A stretch of DNA of 64,000 nucleotides from positions 1 through 64,000 of the forward strand of contig JAEYNZ010000060.1 of NCBI GenBank assembly GCA_023412195.1, written 5' to 3'. A model generated the notes under the pieces. The model searched no databases and was not told where the DNA came from. It saw only the letters and a list, made by a program, of their open reading frames with translations. This document shows positions 1 through 8,899 of this stretch, piece by piece (the first letter of the stretch is position 1; each line of letters opens with the position of its first letter). The DNA is from Bacteroidota bacterium (lineage in GTDB: Bacteria; Bacteroidota; Bacteroidia; Bacteroidales; Prolixibacteraceae). A program made the translations under genes and the position numbers.

Positions 1-326
1 GGCGCAGCCTGGAGTATACTGTGAAAATTGCCGACTCCAAAGGTAAAATTGCAGCCCTCACTGAAACCGGACTTGAAACCATACCTGATCCACGCTGGTG
101 GACCGACATCATGCTGTCGTCGATTCTGCACAATGAATACACCCGGCGGATTTCCTGGTTCCTTGTATGGAGGAATGCAAATGTTGAAAGGGAAAAACGT
201 GATCATTATTATGCCCCGTTCCCGGGACAGGTAAGTGCCGGTAATTTTATTGAATTTAAAAATCATCCTTATGTGCTTTTTGAAGATGAGTTGCCGGATT
301 TGTATGGAAAAAAAGAGGGAAATTGA
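1..326 (+). CDS. GH26 family beta-mannanase, C-terminal fragment
   Basis: This is the 3' end of a gene that starts before the window; the reading frame is open from base 3 to the TGA at 324-326. The visible ~107 residues carry the end of a glycoside hydrolase family 26 catalytic domain. Recognisable features are a WFLVWRNA strand, the HYYAPFPGQ loop, and the closing YVLFEDELPDLY segment typical of endo-1,4-beta-mannanases of Bacteroidota. Enzymes of this family cleave internal beta-1,4-mannosidic bonds in mannans and are usually exported. The N-terminus, signal peptide and catalytic glutamates lie outside the window, so activity and location cannot be judged. An insertion sequence begins about 145 bases downstream. 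Confidence 0.8.
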   Translation, partial: RSLEYTVKIADSKGKIAALTETGLETIPDPRWWTDIMLSSILHNEYTRRISWFLVWRNANVEREKRDHYYAPFPGQVSAGNFIEFKNHPYVLFEDELPDLYGKKEGN

Positions 327-470
327 AAAATTGAGGAGATTATAAATTAAATATCACAGATCTTTGAGCAAGCTCAGGTTATTGTTAATGGATTTACATT
401 GATGGTGAATCCCTGGGTGGTGGAATCCAAACTCCAAAAGCCTGTTCGCTGCGCTCACCTGGTCTTTTTT

Positions 471-2106
471 CCTGTTTTCCGGATAGATTTTAGGAAAAAT
501 ACTTATATGTCACACAAACAGTTACTTATAAATTTTCTTTTTGAAAAATGGGTGTCTCGTGGTATATTTAGAGCATGTTTGTCCGAAAGAAGAAGAATAG
601 AAGTGGCAGTACAAGTATCCAGATAATCAAAAAGATTAATCGGAGTAATAAGGTTATAAAAACCATTGGTTCCTCCTGTGATCCTGATGAGATAAACCGT
701 TTATTCCAGCAGGGTTTATATGAACTTCCCCGTCTTTTCGGCTCAACCCTGTTTGATGATATCAATCCTCCAGAAATTGGTCAATTAAGCAATGACAATA
801 TCCGGGTAGTAGGACCAGAACTTGTCTTTGGCAAGATTTTTCACCACATTGGTTTTTCCGTGATTAATGATTCCTTGTTTAAGGATTTATGCATATCCAG
901 GATAACCCATCCTGGCAGCAAACTACAATTATCTAAATACCTGCTAGAGAACAGCAGGGAATGCATCTCCGAAGACAGGATTTACTATTTCATGGACCGG
1001 CTGCAGACAAAATATAAATCGAAAGTAGAAGAGATTAGTTTTAATTATACCAGGAAAGTATTGGGTGGGAAAATAGGGGTTGTCTTTTATGATATGACCA
1101 CCATTTATTTTGAAAGTGATCAAGGGGATGAATTTAGAGTAACAGGATTTTCAAAGGAAGGAAAACATCAGAACCCTCAAATATACCTTGGCCTACTGGT
1201 CGGAAAAAATGGCTACCCCATAGGGTATGATGTTTTTGAGGGTAGTATTTACGAAGGACATACGTTAATTCCTGTTTTAGAACGATTTGAAAAACGGTTT
1301 AACCTCCAGAAGCCGATTGTGGTGGCTGATGCAGGATTATTGTCATCGGACAATATCACAGCTTTAAAAGAAAAGCAATACTGTTTTATTTTGGGGGCAA
1401 GGATCAAAAATGAATCTGCAAACATTAAGAAGTATATCCGATCATTCGATTTAACAGATGGACAAATTGAAAAGATCATAAAAGAAGATAATACAACATT
1501 ATTTATCAGTTACTCGCAGCAAAGGGCAAAGAAAGATGCCCACAATCGGGAAAAGGGGTTAAAACGCCTCGAAAAAAGCCTCAAGGCAGGTCGTCTTACA
1601 AAGAGTAACATTAACAACAGAGGTTATAATAAATATCTCAAACTGGAAGGTGAAATAAAGATAAAGATCGATTATCAGAAGTTTGAAAATGATCAGAAGT
1701 GGGATGGGCTGAAAGGATATTTGACCAATACCAACCTTACAGGAAAAGAAGTTATTGAAAATTACAACAACTTATGGATGATAGAAAAAGCATTCAGAAT
1801 TTCAAAAACAGACTTAAAGATCAGGCCTATATATCATCGATTAAAAGAACGGATTGAGGCACACATATGCATATCATTTGTTTCATATCTTCTTTACAAA
1901 GAGTTTGATAGAGCATTAAATGAAAAAAGAACAGGAATTTCTGTGAATCAAGCAATAAAACAAATCAATAAAATGCATGAGGTCGTTTTTCAATATTTAA
2001 ATGGGAATATCCAACGGATTTTATTGAAGAACAATCCGGTTCAGGAACAAATTATGGAAACTATTAACAGCTTTTTCTAAAATGGGTGTCCTATCCGGAA
2101 AACAGG
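471..2106 (+). mobile_element. IS1634-like insertion sequence (IS4 superfamily)
   Basis: The element contains one transposase gene and is bounded by perfect 16-bp inverted repeats: CCTGTTTTCCGGATAG at 471-486 and its exact complement CTATCCGGAAAACAGG at 2091-2106. The match extends to 18 bp if the flanking TT/AA is counted. A second feature is a direct repeat AAAATGGGTGTC just inside both ends (545-556 and 2079-2090). No convincing target-site duplication is visible in the bases flanking the inverted repeats, so the ends may have drifted or the element may have rearranged since insertion. The transposase frame is intact, so the copy could be active. It lies in the intergenic space downstream of the GH26 gene. 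Confidence 0.85.
575..2080 (+). CDS. IS1634 family DDE transposase
   Basis: A 501-residue transposase that would catalyse cut-and-paste movement of the surrounding element. The DDE triad can be placed: D173 in the FYDMTTIYFES strand, D252 in VVADAGLL, and E404 in the NNLWMIEKAFRISK segment. That segment fits the IS4-superfamily Y-(2)-R-(3)-E-(6)-K signature, with Leu in the Arg position as is common in IS1634 members and K411 at the end. Full length is typical for the family (about 450-600 residues). The gene fills almost the whole element, starting about 90 bases inside the left inverted repeat and stopping 11 bases before the right one. No frameshift or internal stop is present. Confidence 0.9.
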   Translation: MFVRKKKNRSGSTSIQIIKKINRSNKVIKTIGSSCDPDEINRLFQQGLYELPRLFGSTLFDDINPPEIGQLSNDNIRVVGPELVFGKIFHHIGFSVINDSLFKDLCISRITHPGSKLQLSKYLLENSRECISEDRIYYFMDRLQTKYKSKVEEISFNYTRKVLGGKIGVVFYDMTTIYFESDQGDEFRVTGFSKEGKHQNPQIYLGLLVGKNGYPIGYDVFEGSIYEGHTLIPVLERFEKRFNLQKPIVVADAGLLSSDNITALKEKQYCFILGARIKNESANIKKYIRSFDLTDGQIEKIIKEDNTTLFISYSQQRAKKDAHNREKGLKRLEKSLKAGRLTKSNINNRGYNKYLKLEGEIKIKIDYQKFENDQKWDGLKGYLTNTNLTGKEVIENYNNLWMIEKAFRISKTDLKIRPIYHRLKERIEAHICISFVSYLLYKEFDRALNEKRTGISVNQAIKQINKMHEVVFQYLNGNIQRILLKNNPVQEQIMETINSFF

Positions 2107-2189
2107 AAGGAACTTCATCCGTTTTTAAAAGCAAAACAGAAGAAAGTTCCTTCAGTTAATGAGTGAGTGACAGGGAGATATATATAAAA

Positions 2190-3401
2190 TTAATTTGAAG
2201 AAGCGTAGAATGACCGGCTGCTGGTCAATTGCTGCTTTCTGGTATTCCTGTCCATATGCCAGAACCTGCTGGCCGCATTCATATAATTTGTAAAAGCTTC
2301 ATGCGGGCTTTTGAAGGGACTAAAATGTTCGTTTGCAAATCCATCTATTAGAAATGAATCGCTCATATAAAAGAAGTTGTTAATATCCTGCAGAAAATTC
2401 CAGGCCTCTGTCAGATATGGATGCTCCCCTTTTCTGACCAATTCAAAAATAACCTGAAACTGCTTGAAAGCCTCCTTTTGCATATTGTTCTTCATCCAAT
2501 AGTTAGGAAGCTTAAAATGGCTAAGCATTTCAGTGGAGAAATTATTCTCAACAGCAAAATAATTTGATATATCAGCCAGATCAGAAAGTGAATAAAATGA
2601 TCCGCCTGCCTTCTTCAGCAACCCGGAAATAAGTATTTCCCAATTGGTAAAATTGGTAAGGTTCTTTTTTACAGGATCAAAAATCAAGATAAGCGGCTTT
2701 ACCAGAGATGCATGTTTCCTGGAATACCTGACAAATGGCGTCAGTGCCCTGACTTCACTTTCACCATTAAGAGAAACAGAAAACTTTTGCAACTTTTCAC
2801 TAAGTGCATGATGTATATAAAATACTGCCTTTGGATGATTGCTGCTCCCATTGATTCGCAGGTGCAAGGTTTTTTCAGTGGCATGGTTGGAGTAGGTAAA
2901 CAGAGTATGATATCCTGTATCATTAACAAAATTCATAAATCCATCAGACTGGAAAGGCGAATGGGAAACAAATGCCAATGGCTCTTTTTTGAATGTCGAA
3001 TGTATGACTTTTCTATGTGAATCTGTTTGCAATACCAGCTCCTTTCTGTCGAAAAAAGGAAGAAGGGAATGCGACCATGGCTCTGCAAAAAAATCAATGC
3101 AGCCAATATCTGAAAGTTTCTTTATCTCACCAATTACAATCGGTGCGTATTCTTCAAGCAGCTTAATTGAAATTCCTGAAAGAGACATACCCATCCTGAA
3201 TTTTGCGCCAAACTGGTTCGACAGGTTCTTAACTGCAGCCAAAAAAGGCAACAGGTTGTTCTTTGAAACATTTTCAATATATTTCCGAGTCTGTTCAATA
3301 TGGAAAAATTTGTACTCCGGGTTTATTTCAGAAAAATGCTGTTTCTGGTATGTGACAGGCAAGTGTATTTTTGTGCTCAGAAAAATTGACTTCATATTCA
3401 A
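2190..3401 (-). CDS. GH57-like protein, probable pseudoenzyme
   Basis: A 403-residue cytosolic protein (no signal peptide) resembling the GH57 alpha-amylase-like proteins of Bacteroidota along its length. Matches include the N-terminal strand (normally an HQP motif, here IHLPVTY), the FKVAFSLSG-like strand (FRMGMSLSG), the FLAEPYSHSL-like loop (FFAEPWSHSLLPFF) and the C-terminal block WNFLQDINNFFYM...SPHEAFTNYMN. The catalytic positions look lost. The strand that normally reads N-T/S-E-L-I-Y and supplies the nucleophile Glu is FVSHSPFQSDGF here, and the MDYETFGEH acid/base strand is degraded to IFDPVKKNLTNF. A conserved fold with missing catalytic residues suggests a non-catalytic carbohydrate-binding or regulatory role, which is inference. 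No partner glycogen or starch gene is adjacent. The start chosen gives MNMKSIFL; the second Met is equally possible. Confidence 0.65.
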   Translation of the reverse strand: MNMKSIFLSTKIHLPVTYQKQHFSEINPEYKFFHIEQTRKYIENVSKNNLLPFLAAVKNLSNQFGAKFRMGMSLSGISIKLLEEYAPIVIGEIKKLSDIGCIDFFAEPWSHSLLPFFDRKELVLQTDSHRKVIHSTFKKEPLAFVSHSPFQSDGFMNFVNDTGYHTLFTYSNHATEKTLHLRINGSSNHPKAVFYIHHALSEKLQKFSVSLNGESEVRALTPFVRYSRKHASLVKPLILIFDPVKKNLTNFTNWEILISGLLKKAGGSFYSLSDLADISNYFAVENNFSTEMLSHFKLPNYWMKNNMQKEAFKQFQVIFELVRKGEHPYLTEAWNFLQDINNFFYMSDSFLIDGFANEHFSPFKSPHEAFTNYMNAASRFWHMDRNTRKQQLTSSRSFYASSN

Positions 3402-3569
3402 ATTTCAAATGAGGGTTTCATGCAATAAAAAATTTAATCCGTATTCACTTCATCCGATTCAGGTTAAGTTATAAGAAAAAAAAAAGACATACTCTACCCA
3501 CTCCATGTGCTACACAGAACATACATCCCTACAGGCAAATCTTAATGCCCCGGTTAACTGAATATAAAA

Positions 3570-3776
3570 TCAATGCATCTGCCAGGGAACAATAAATCTG
3601 AAATCAACTATATCGTTCGCTGCTCCTGAGCTTTTTGCATAACCTTTTTCAAAAGAACGGTTATTTGATTTTTGTGGGGTTTTATAATCCGCATTATAAA
3701 AACCAAGGTTTTTTTTTGATTGATAATTCATGCTGATTTTCCTTTCTTCTGTATAAAATTGTTCCTTCTTCATCAT
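3570..3776 (-). CDS. small hypothetical protein
   Basis: A possible 68-residue basic, Asn/Ser/Lys-rich polypeptide with no transmembrane segment, no signal peptide and no recognised domain. It lies alone between the GH57-like gene and the divergent NTPase gene, in AT-rich DNA. An internal Met (MNYQSKKN) could be the true start. Support is only the open frame and an isolated position; it may be spurious. Confidence 0.25.
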   Translation of the reverse strand: MMKKEQFYTEERKISMNYQSKKNLGFYNADYKTPQKSNNRSFEKGYAKSSGAANDIVDFRFIVPWQMH

Positions 3777-4084
3777 TCAAACACATTCGTCCGGCTTTTT
3801 GTTTTTGCAGAAGTTTAATTTTCATTAAAGACTGCAAAGATATTAACAATAAACTGTTAGTACAGTAATATTTAAATCATTATCCTGTTCATTTTATTCA
3901 TTTTTTTTCATTGAACCAGATCAAACGGACAAAAAGATGATAATTTTTTCTTAACTTACTATTAGTTAAAGGTTAGGAACTCTCCATTTTCCATGTTCTG
4001 AAAAATATTAGTACAAATAAAAAAAACCACCTCAGGAAACAACAGTTCATACAAGTTTAGAAACGGAGTACAATCATAAAAAGA
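3777..4084. other. AT-rich intergenic region upstream of the NTPase gene
   Basis: No gene is recognisable in these 308 bases. They are strongly AT-rich and include a short inverted repeat, TTAACT at 3951-3956 and AGTTAA at 3964-3969. This could be an operator or a chance feature. The region presumably holds the promoter of the downstream NTPase gene. Confidence 0.4.
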
Positions 4085-6538
4085 GTGAAAAGTGAGAATA
4101 CATTTAACCACCTGAAAAAAGATGTAGAAAGAAAGTTCGGCAATGAGATTAAATATTCAAAACAGTGCCAGCTTCTTGCAGAAACTATCTTTAAATCAAC
4201 TGGTAAAAGGTTGAGCGTATCCACTGTCAAAAGAGCCTTTGGCATCATTCAATCATCTTTTAAACCTTCCAGATATACCCTGGACACATTTGCACATTAC
4301 GCAGGTTTCGACAACTGGAATCTTTACCTGACCCGCGAATCAGAATTGATTCAGGAAGAATATACTCATTCAATGAATGACAGCATTGATCAAATCACTG
4401 AAAACAGTCTTCATTTGATTCATCAAAAAACAGGATACGATAGCAGGAAATTTATCAAAAGGGCATTTGCAACCCGCTATCTGGAAAATTTTTTACATTC
4501 TGAAAGACCTGCCACCATGCTTGTAGCTCCCAAGGGATATGGAAAATCCTCCATTCTGATGCAGTGGTTCGGCAATCATCGTTCTGCTGCAAGTTATAGC
4601 CACAATAAAGTATGCCTTATAGATGGCGGAATTTATTTTGCCATATACAACATGTCTCAACATTCTGCCATACTCGATCAGTTGATTGATTTTAATTTAA
4701 ATGATTGTCCGGGATTATTTATGAAAAGCAGAATGGTTGGGGAAACAAAGCGGTATATCATTGTTATTGATGACATTGATGAAGTTTTTCTGAAAAAAGA
4801 CAGATACCACAACTTTGTCAGGAACATTATGCAAATCCTGTTGATGAATAAGGACAATCCCAATTTCAAAATGATATTTACCTGCAGGCCTGAGAATCTG
4901 GATCCATTTGAATCACATATCGTTCATAACCCTTTACTGGCTGATCTATGGTATCATGTTCATTTTTTTAGTCATAATCATCTTAAAGCTATAAATGTTC
5001 CGCTTTATAATCATAAAGAACTAAAAGTACTTTTAAAATCAATTGATGACAATTTCTATAATTATTGTATTCTCAAATGTCCTGATATAATTGAGTTAAT
5101 ATGCAATCCACATTTTTTTAACATAACAAAAGATCAATATTCATTACAAGGATTTTCAGAATTAAGTTACCTCGACTTCCTGATTCAGAAAATTATTTAT
5201 TCTCCACCATACACAACAGAGAAACAAATGTTGGTAAAAACGTTCTTTCGACTGTGCCGGTTGGCTGTAGAAACAGATTTTGCTGAAAAGGATTTACTTA
5301 TAGAAGAACCAAATTGCCTGATTGCATATAATGAGTTGTTAGCTTCAGGTGTGCTTTATGAATCTTTTGAAACAAACAATTCTTTTGATGTCCGGATAAA
5401 AGTTCGATTCTCCAATAAACGGATATTTGAGCACCTCCTTCTCCGGTATATAACACAAGATAGTACGCCAGATCTTACTTTCATAAAAAAATCCCTTCAT
5501 CAATATAACAGCAATCCTGCCTCAAAATCGGGTGTAGTTTCAGGTCTGATCAAATATGCTTTTGCTTTGAAAGATTATAATCTCGCAAAACATATATACA
5601 AATTGGAGGAACTATTGGTCCAGGATTCAGGAGTCTTTGGTCATGCAAATATCAGGGAGTACAATCCACCAGTACTTGAAACCCTCATAACCTGCCTTCG
5701 AAATGATAAATCTTCCCGTGAGGTTTTGTTGCCCTGGCTGGCAGAGTCACATACCGGAAGGATGCAGTTCTACGAAGAATTATTTGATATGGATAACCTG
5801 AAGGATTTTCCTCTCGATACATTAAGTTTATACCATAAAAATAATCCGTCGCTGAATGGTAAGGTAATCGCTTCCTTTATTGTATTTATTAAAGGATTTT
5901 GTATTCATGATAAAGACAGCTGTAAAAATGAATGGGAAAAAGTTCAAAATATAAATCCGGAAGAACTGACTGATCCGGTTGCCATTCGTAATTATTTTTC
6001 CATGGCATTTATATCCAAAACTTACTTTGCCCGGGAAAACTGCGACGATCTTCTGTCAAAGATTTTAATTGCATCGAAAAGTTTAAGGGAAAAATCGATT
6101 CAGAAGGTTAATTCGATTCCATATTTTGAATTGACGGTTCTTATCTATTTAAATATATGTAACCAGTATCAATGTATCCATTCTCTATCAGAACATGTTG
6201 ATTCAAATTATTTCCCCTCAGATCCTGATCGGTCATGCTACTGGCAATATTACAAGCTCTGCCGGGCCAGGGCACATCTGCATACCGAAAATCCTGCAGG
6301 GGCACTTGAATTATACCGTCAGCATAAAGATATTCAATTCCCAGTGCACCTGAGAAAATATATGCAGCTAAATACAGACCTCATCAAAGCTGAGTTCCAT
6401 ATTTACAGGAAAAAAAACAAATCAGCGGCAATCCTTTTACAGGATATAAAATCAATGGCAGATTATCTGGATTTTAAAATCCTGAGTAAGCGGGCTAATG
6501 AACTGGAAACAGGCATGATGAGCAAAAAATCAATATAA
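4085..6538 (+). CDS. STAND-like P-loop NTPase with Bacteroidota N-terminal domain
   Basis: An 817-residue cytosolic protein. Residues 1-80 form an N-terminal module widespread in Bacteroidota (LKKDVERKFG...SVSTVKRAFG...SRYTLDTFAHYAGFDNW), a probable helical nucleic-acid- or protein-interaction domain. Residues 130-350 form an NTPase domain: Walker A APKGYGKSS at 148-156, Walker B IIVIDDIDE at 225-233, and a FTCRPEN strand that fits the sensor position. The remaining ~450 residues are helical and probably form TPR-like repeats, as in STAND switches. The gene appears monocistronic. The start is a GTG; an in-frame stop at 4058-4060 limits the frame and no ATG lies upstream. Such proteins act as signal-dependent switches in regulation or anti-phage defence, but no effector domain is visible, so the role is undetermined. 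Confidence 0.7.
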   Translation: MKSENTFNHLKKDVERKFGNEIKYSKQCQLLAETIFKSTGKRLSVSTVKRAFGIIQSSFKPSRYTLDTFAHYAGFDNWNLYLTRESELIQEEYTHSMNDSIDQITENSLHLIHQKTGYDSRKFIKRAFATRYLENFLHSERPATMLVAPKGYGKSSILMQWFGNHRSAASYSHNKVCLIDGGIYFAIYNMSQHSAILDQLIDFNLNDCPGLFMKSRMVGETKRYIIVIDDIDEVFLKKDRYHNFVRNIMQILLMNKDNPNFKMIFTCRPENLDPFESHIVHNPLLADLWYHVHFFSHNHLKAINVPLYNHKELKVLLKSIDDNFYNYCILKCPDIIELICNPHFFNITKDQYSLQGFSELSYLDFLIQKIIYSPPYTTEKQMLVKTFFRLCRLAVETDFAEKDLLIEEPNCLIAYNELLASGVLYESFETNNSFDVRIKVRFSNKRIFEHLLLRYITQDSTPDLTFIKKSLHQYNSNPASKSGVVSGLIKYAFALKDYNLAKHIYKLEELLVQDSGVFGHANIREYNPPVLETLITCLRNDKSSREVLLPWLAESHTGRMQFYEELFDMDNLKDFPLDTLSLYHKNNPSLNGKVIASFIVFIKGFCIHDKDSCKNEWEKVQNINPEELTDPVAIRNYFSMAFISKTYFARENCDDLLSKILIASKSLREKSIQKVNSIPYFELTVLIYLNICNQYQCIHSLSEHVDSNYFPSDPDRSCYWQYYKLCRARAHLHTENPAGALELYRQHKDIQFPVHLRKYMQLNTDLIKAEFHIYRKKNKSAAILLQDIKSMADYLDFKILSKRANELETGMMSKKSI

Positions 6539-6557
6539 ATCCTGGTGTTATACCCAT

Positions 6558-6863
6558 CTATTCTTTTGAATCACCTGCTTTTTTTACCTCTTCCGACAAA
6601 GCTTTAAATGCTGAATCAGCAGTTTCAAGTGCCTCTTCAGAAAGTTCGGCATAATATTTCTTTACCAGTTTCGGATTGTCCTTTCCATCGGGATGGTTTA
6701 TCCTGAGCCGGTATTCACGATGTTTTTCTATAATGCCCTCAGCTATTTTCATCACGGCAGCAGTATCGACCCTGGGATTATATTCCACTATGTAAAAACA
6801 ATCATTCAATACCATTGACATCAGCATATCGATGTCCTTTTTGAGCGTTCTGATACTTGCCAT
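6558..6863 (-). CDS. conserved hypothetical protein
   Basis: A 101-residue soluble, charged, helical protein beginning MASIRTLKKDID. It has no signal peptide, membrane segment or recognised catalytic motif. It reads as a conserved Bacteroidota small protein (N-terminal IRTLKKDID...V...DCF pattern) whose function I do not know. It is divergent from coaX and convergent with the NTPase gene, from which it is separated by only about 20 bases. The composition (many Glu, Lys and Ala in the C-terminal half) suggests two or three long helices. Confidence 0.6.
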   Translation of the reverse strand: MASIRTLKKDIDMLMSMVLNDCFYIVEYNPRVDTAAVMKIAEGIIEKHREYRLRINHPDGKDNPKLVKKYYAELSEEALETADSAFKALSEEVKKAGDSKE

Positions 6864-7022
6864 ATCTATAAGTTTTCATTTCTAATTACGATAGTGTAAA
6901 ATTATAATTTTTTTAACACTGAGAAGCGGAAGTGGTGAAATCAATAAAAAAGCAATTTTTTTAACCTGCCATTATTCATGCTCCACATAAAACCTTTATC
7001 TTTTGGCTTAAAAATTATCAAT

Positions 7023-7796
7023 ATGTTACTGGCAACAGACATTGGCAATACCCATATCGTTTTTGGTATCCATGATGAAGGTGAATGGAAAAACAACTGG
7101 AGGATACAAACCGATCCATTAAAAACAGCAGATGAGTACGAGGTTATCTTCCGTTCACTTTTTATGGCAGCAGGAATCAATGAATCAAAAGTGGACCGCA
7201 TCATTTTAAGCAGCGTTGTTCCGTCACTTGTACGGTCATTCAGTGAAATGTTCAGCGGGTTATTCAGCCTGGCAGGGATAACGGTAGTTAACCCTGACAT
7301 ATATCCCCGCCTTCCAGTAAAAATACTGAACCCTTACGAGATTGGCAGTGACCTTGTTGCAAACGCAGTAGCAGCATATGTGAAATATGGTGAGAATACA
7401 ATTGTCATAGATTTTGGAACAGCCCTTACTTTTACTACCATTGGGAAAAATGCCGAAATAAAAGGAGTGGCTATTGCTCCAGGTTTGCAAACTGCAGTTT
7501 CAGCACTGGCAGGGAAAACGGCTCAGTTGCCGTTTGTGCACCTGGCAGCACCTCCATCAGTTCTGGGATTAAACACCATTCAGGCAATACAGGCTGGCAT
7601 TGTATATGGGTTCAGCGGCCTTGTTGATTCCATTATCGAACGCACCGAGACAGAACTGGAAGAAAAGCTTTCAGTTATTGCCACAGGTGGGCTCAGCTCT
7701 GTTATTGCTCCTTTTTCCAAATATATTAATGAGGTAGACCCAATGCTTACACTGGATGGACTGGTACAGATCAGCCTGTTTGCAAAACAAAAATAA
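7023..7796 (+). CDS. coaX: type III pantothenate kinase
   Basis: CoaX phosphorylates pantothenate with ATP, the first step of coenzyme A synthesis, in the cytosol. The protein (257 residues, typical for the family) has the ASKHA-fold signatures: DIGNTHIVFG near the N-terminus (phosphate-1 loop), GSDLVANAVAAY, VIDFGTALTFT (the central Asp strand) and an IAPGLQTAVSAL segment. I chose the ATG at 7023, which places MLLATDIGNT at the N-terminus as in characterised enzymes. An in-frame ATG at 6978 would add 15 residues with no family counterpart. Type III kinases are insensitive to CoA feedback and K+-dependent, as known for the family. Confidence 0.93.
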   Translation: MLLATDIGNTHIVFGIHDEGEWKNNWRIQTDPLKTADEYEVIFRSLFMAAGINESKVDRIILSSVVPSLVRSFSEMFSGLFSLAGITVVNPDIYPRLPVKILNPYEIGSDLVANAVAAYVKYGENTIVIDFGTALTFTTIGKNAEIKGVAIAPGLQTAVSALAGKTAQLPFVHLAAPPSVLGLNTIQAIQAGIVYGFSGLVDSIIERTETELEEKLSVIATGGLSSVIAPFSKYINEVDPMLTLDGLVQISLFAKQK

Positions 7797-7809
7797 GAAT
7801 GGGAAACAC

Positions 7810-8772
7810 CTAGTTCATTTCAATCATCTCAAGCAATTCGTCGAGCCTTGGTGTTAAAATAATTTCTGTTCTGCGGTTCATCTGCCTGGCTTCAGCAGTT
7901 GGTTCATCAACTAGCGGTACATATTCGCTACGTCCTGCTGAAATGACTCTTTCAGGACTGAGCCTTGGATTCTGAGTCAGAATTTTTGTTACCGCAGTTG
8001 CTCTCATAACACTAAGATCCCAGTTATCCTTTACATCTCCTGATCCTCTCATAGGCACATTATCTGTATGACCTTCCACCATAATGCTGACATCGGTGTT
8101 ATCCGCCAGCAACTGGCTCAGATTACGCAGCGCCTGCTGTCCTTTTGGATCCACATCCCAGCGGCCCGTCTTAAAAAGCAGTTTCTCTTCCATAGAAACA
8201 TAGACTTTTCCATTTTTTTCATGTACAGTGAGGCCTTCATTTGTAAAACCTGTCAGCGCCCTTACAACCTTTTCCCGAAGGTCTTTTACAGCCTGGTCTT
8301 TTTGTGCAAGAACCTCCTGCAGTTCAATCAGCCGCGCATTCTTTCGCTCAAGTTCCTTCTCTGCATCGCGCAATTTATCTTCCCTCTGGTTTAAATCAAG
8401 CCGGGCTGTATGCAAATCATTCAGCAGATTTTCAATTTCTGCCGAGCTACCTGTTTTAAGGCTTTCCATTTGCCGGTTGAGCTGGTCGATATTTCTTTCG
8501 AAAGATCCATTCTTTTGCTTCTGGGCATTCAGTTCATAATACGCTTCTTCCAGTTTTGTATTTAAATTTTTATTTCTTTCGTTCAACTGACGATTAACAC
8601 TTTCCAGTTCGGTCGTCACAGTTTGCAGTCGGACATTTTCCTGCCTGAACTGTTCTTTTTGTTTTGAAACATTATCCAGTTCATCCTTTAGCCCCGAGAA
8701 TTTCTTCATGGTAACACAGGAAGGAAATAAACTGATTATAAGGATAATTAATAAGTATTGAACACTTCTCAT
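7810..8772 (-). CDS. OmpA/MotB-family lipoprotein with long coiled coil
   Basis: A predicted outer-membrane lipoprotein of 320 residues. The N-terminus (MRSVQYLLIILIISLFPSC) is a type II signal peptide with the lipidated Cys at position 19. Residues ~25-190 are a heptad-rich coiled coil (many E, K, Q, L and N). Residues ~190-310 are an OmpA C-terminal peptidoglycan-binding domain containing the VEGHTDNVP motif and the NRRTEIIL closing strand. The product probably tethers the outer membrane to peptidoglycan. I chose the start at 8772 because the frame extending to 9030 runs into dxs and would bury the signal peptide. The gene is divergent from dxs and convergent with coaX. Confidence 0.85.
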   Translation of the reverse strand: MRSVQYLLIILIISLFPSCVTMKKFSGLKDELDNVSKQKEQFRQENVRLQTVTTELESVNRQLNERNKNLNTKLEEAYYELNAQKQKNGSFERNIDQLNRQMESLKTGSSAEIENLLNDLHTARLDLNQREDKLRDAEKELERKNARLIELQEVLAQKDQAVKDLREKVVRALTGFTNEGLTVHEKNGKVYVSMEEKLLFKTGRWDVDPKGQQALRNLSQLLADNTDVSIMVEGHTDNVPMRGSGDVKDNWDLSVMRATAVTKILTQNPRLSPERVISAGRSEYVPLVDEPTAEARQMNRRTEIILTPRLDELLEMIEMN

Positions 8773-8873
8773 AATCGCAAATTTTAAATTCACATAAAAA
8801 TAGTTTTTTTTGCAATCAGATAAAATATCGAAACTGGTTTTTAGATGAACAAAACGGAGTATCCGATTTGTTG

Positions 8874-8881
8874 TATCTTTG
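8874..8881 (+). promoter_or_regulatory. Bacteroidota -7 box of dxs
   Basis: TATCTTTG matches the Bacteroidota TAnnTTTG -7 element exactly and ends 18 bases before the dxs ATG at 8900. No good TTTG -33 element is present at the expected spacing, so only the -7 half is supported. Confidence 0.5.
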
Positions 8882-8899
8882 CAAAATACTTCTGATGAA

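Noticed and set aside
399..626. A 75-residue frame spanning the left end of the insertion sequence
   Set aside because: It runs across the inverted repeat and into the transposase start, so it is a chance frame.
2107..2152. 9-bp inverted repeat (AAGGAACTT/AAGTTCCTT) just outside the right IS end
   Set aside because: It is short, has a 28-base loop and no T-run, so it is neither a good terminator nor part of the IS ends.
8879..8899. TTG start for dxs
   Set aside because: The TTG is part of the TATCTTTG promoter box; the ATG at 8900 matches the family N-terminus.
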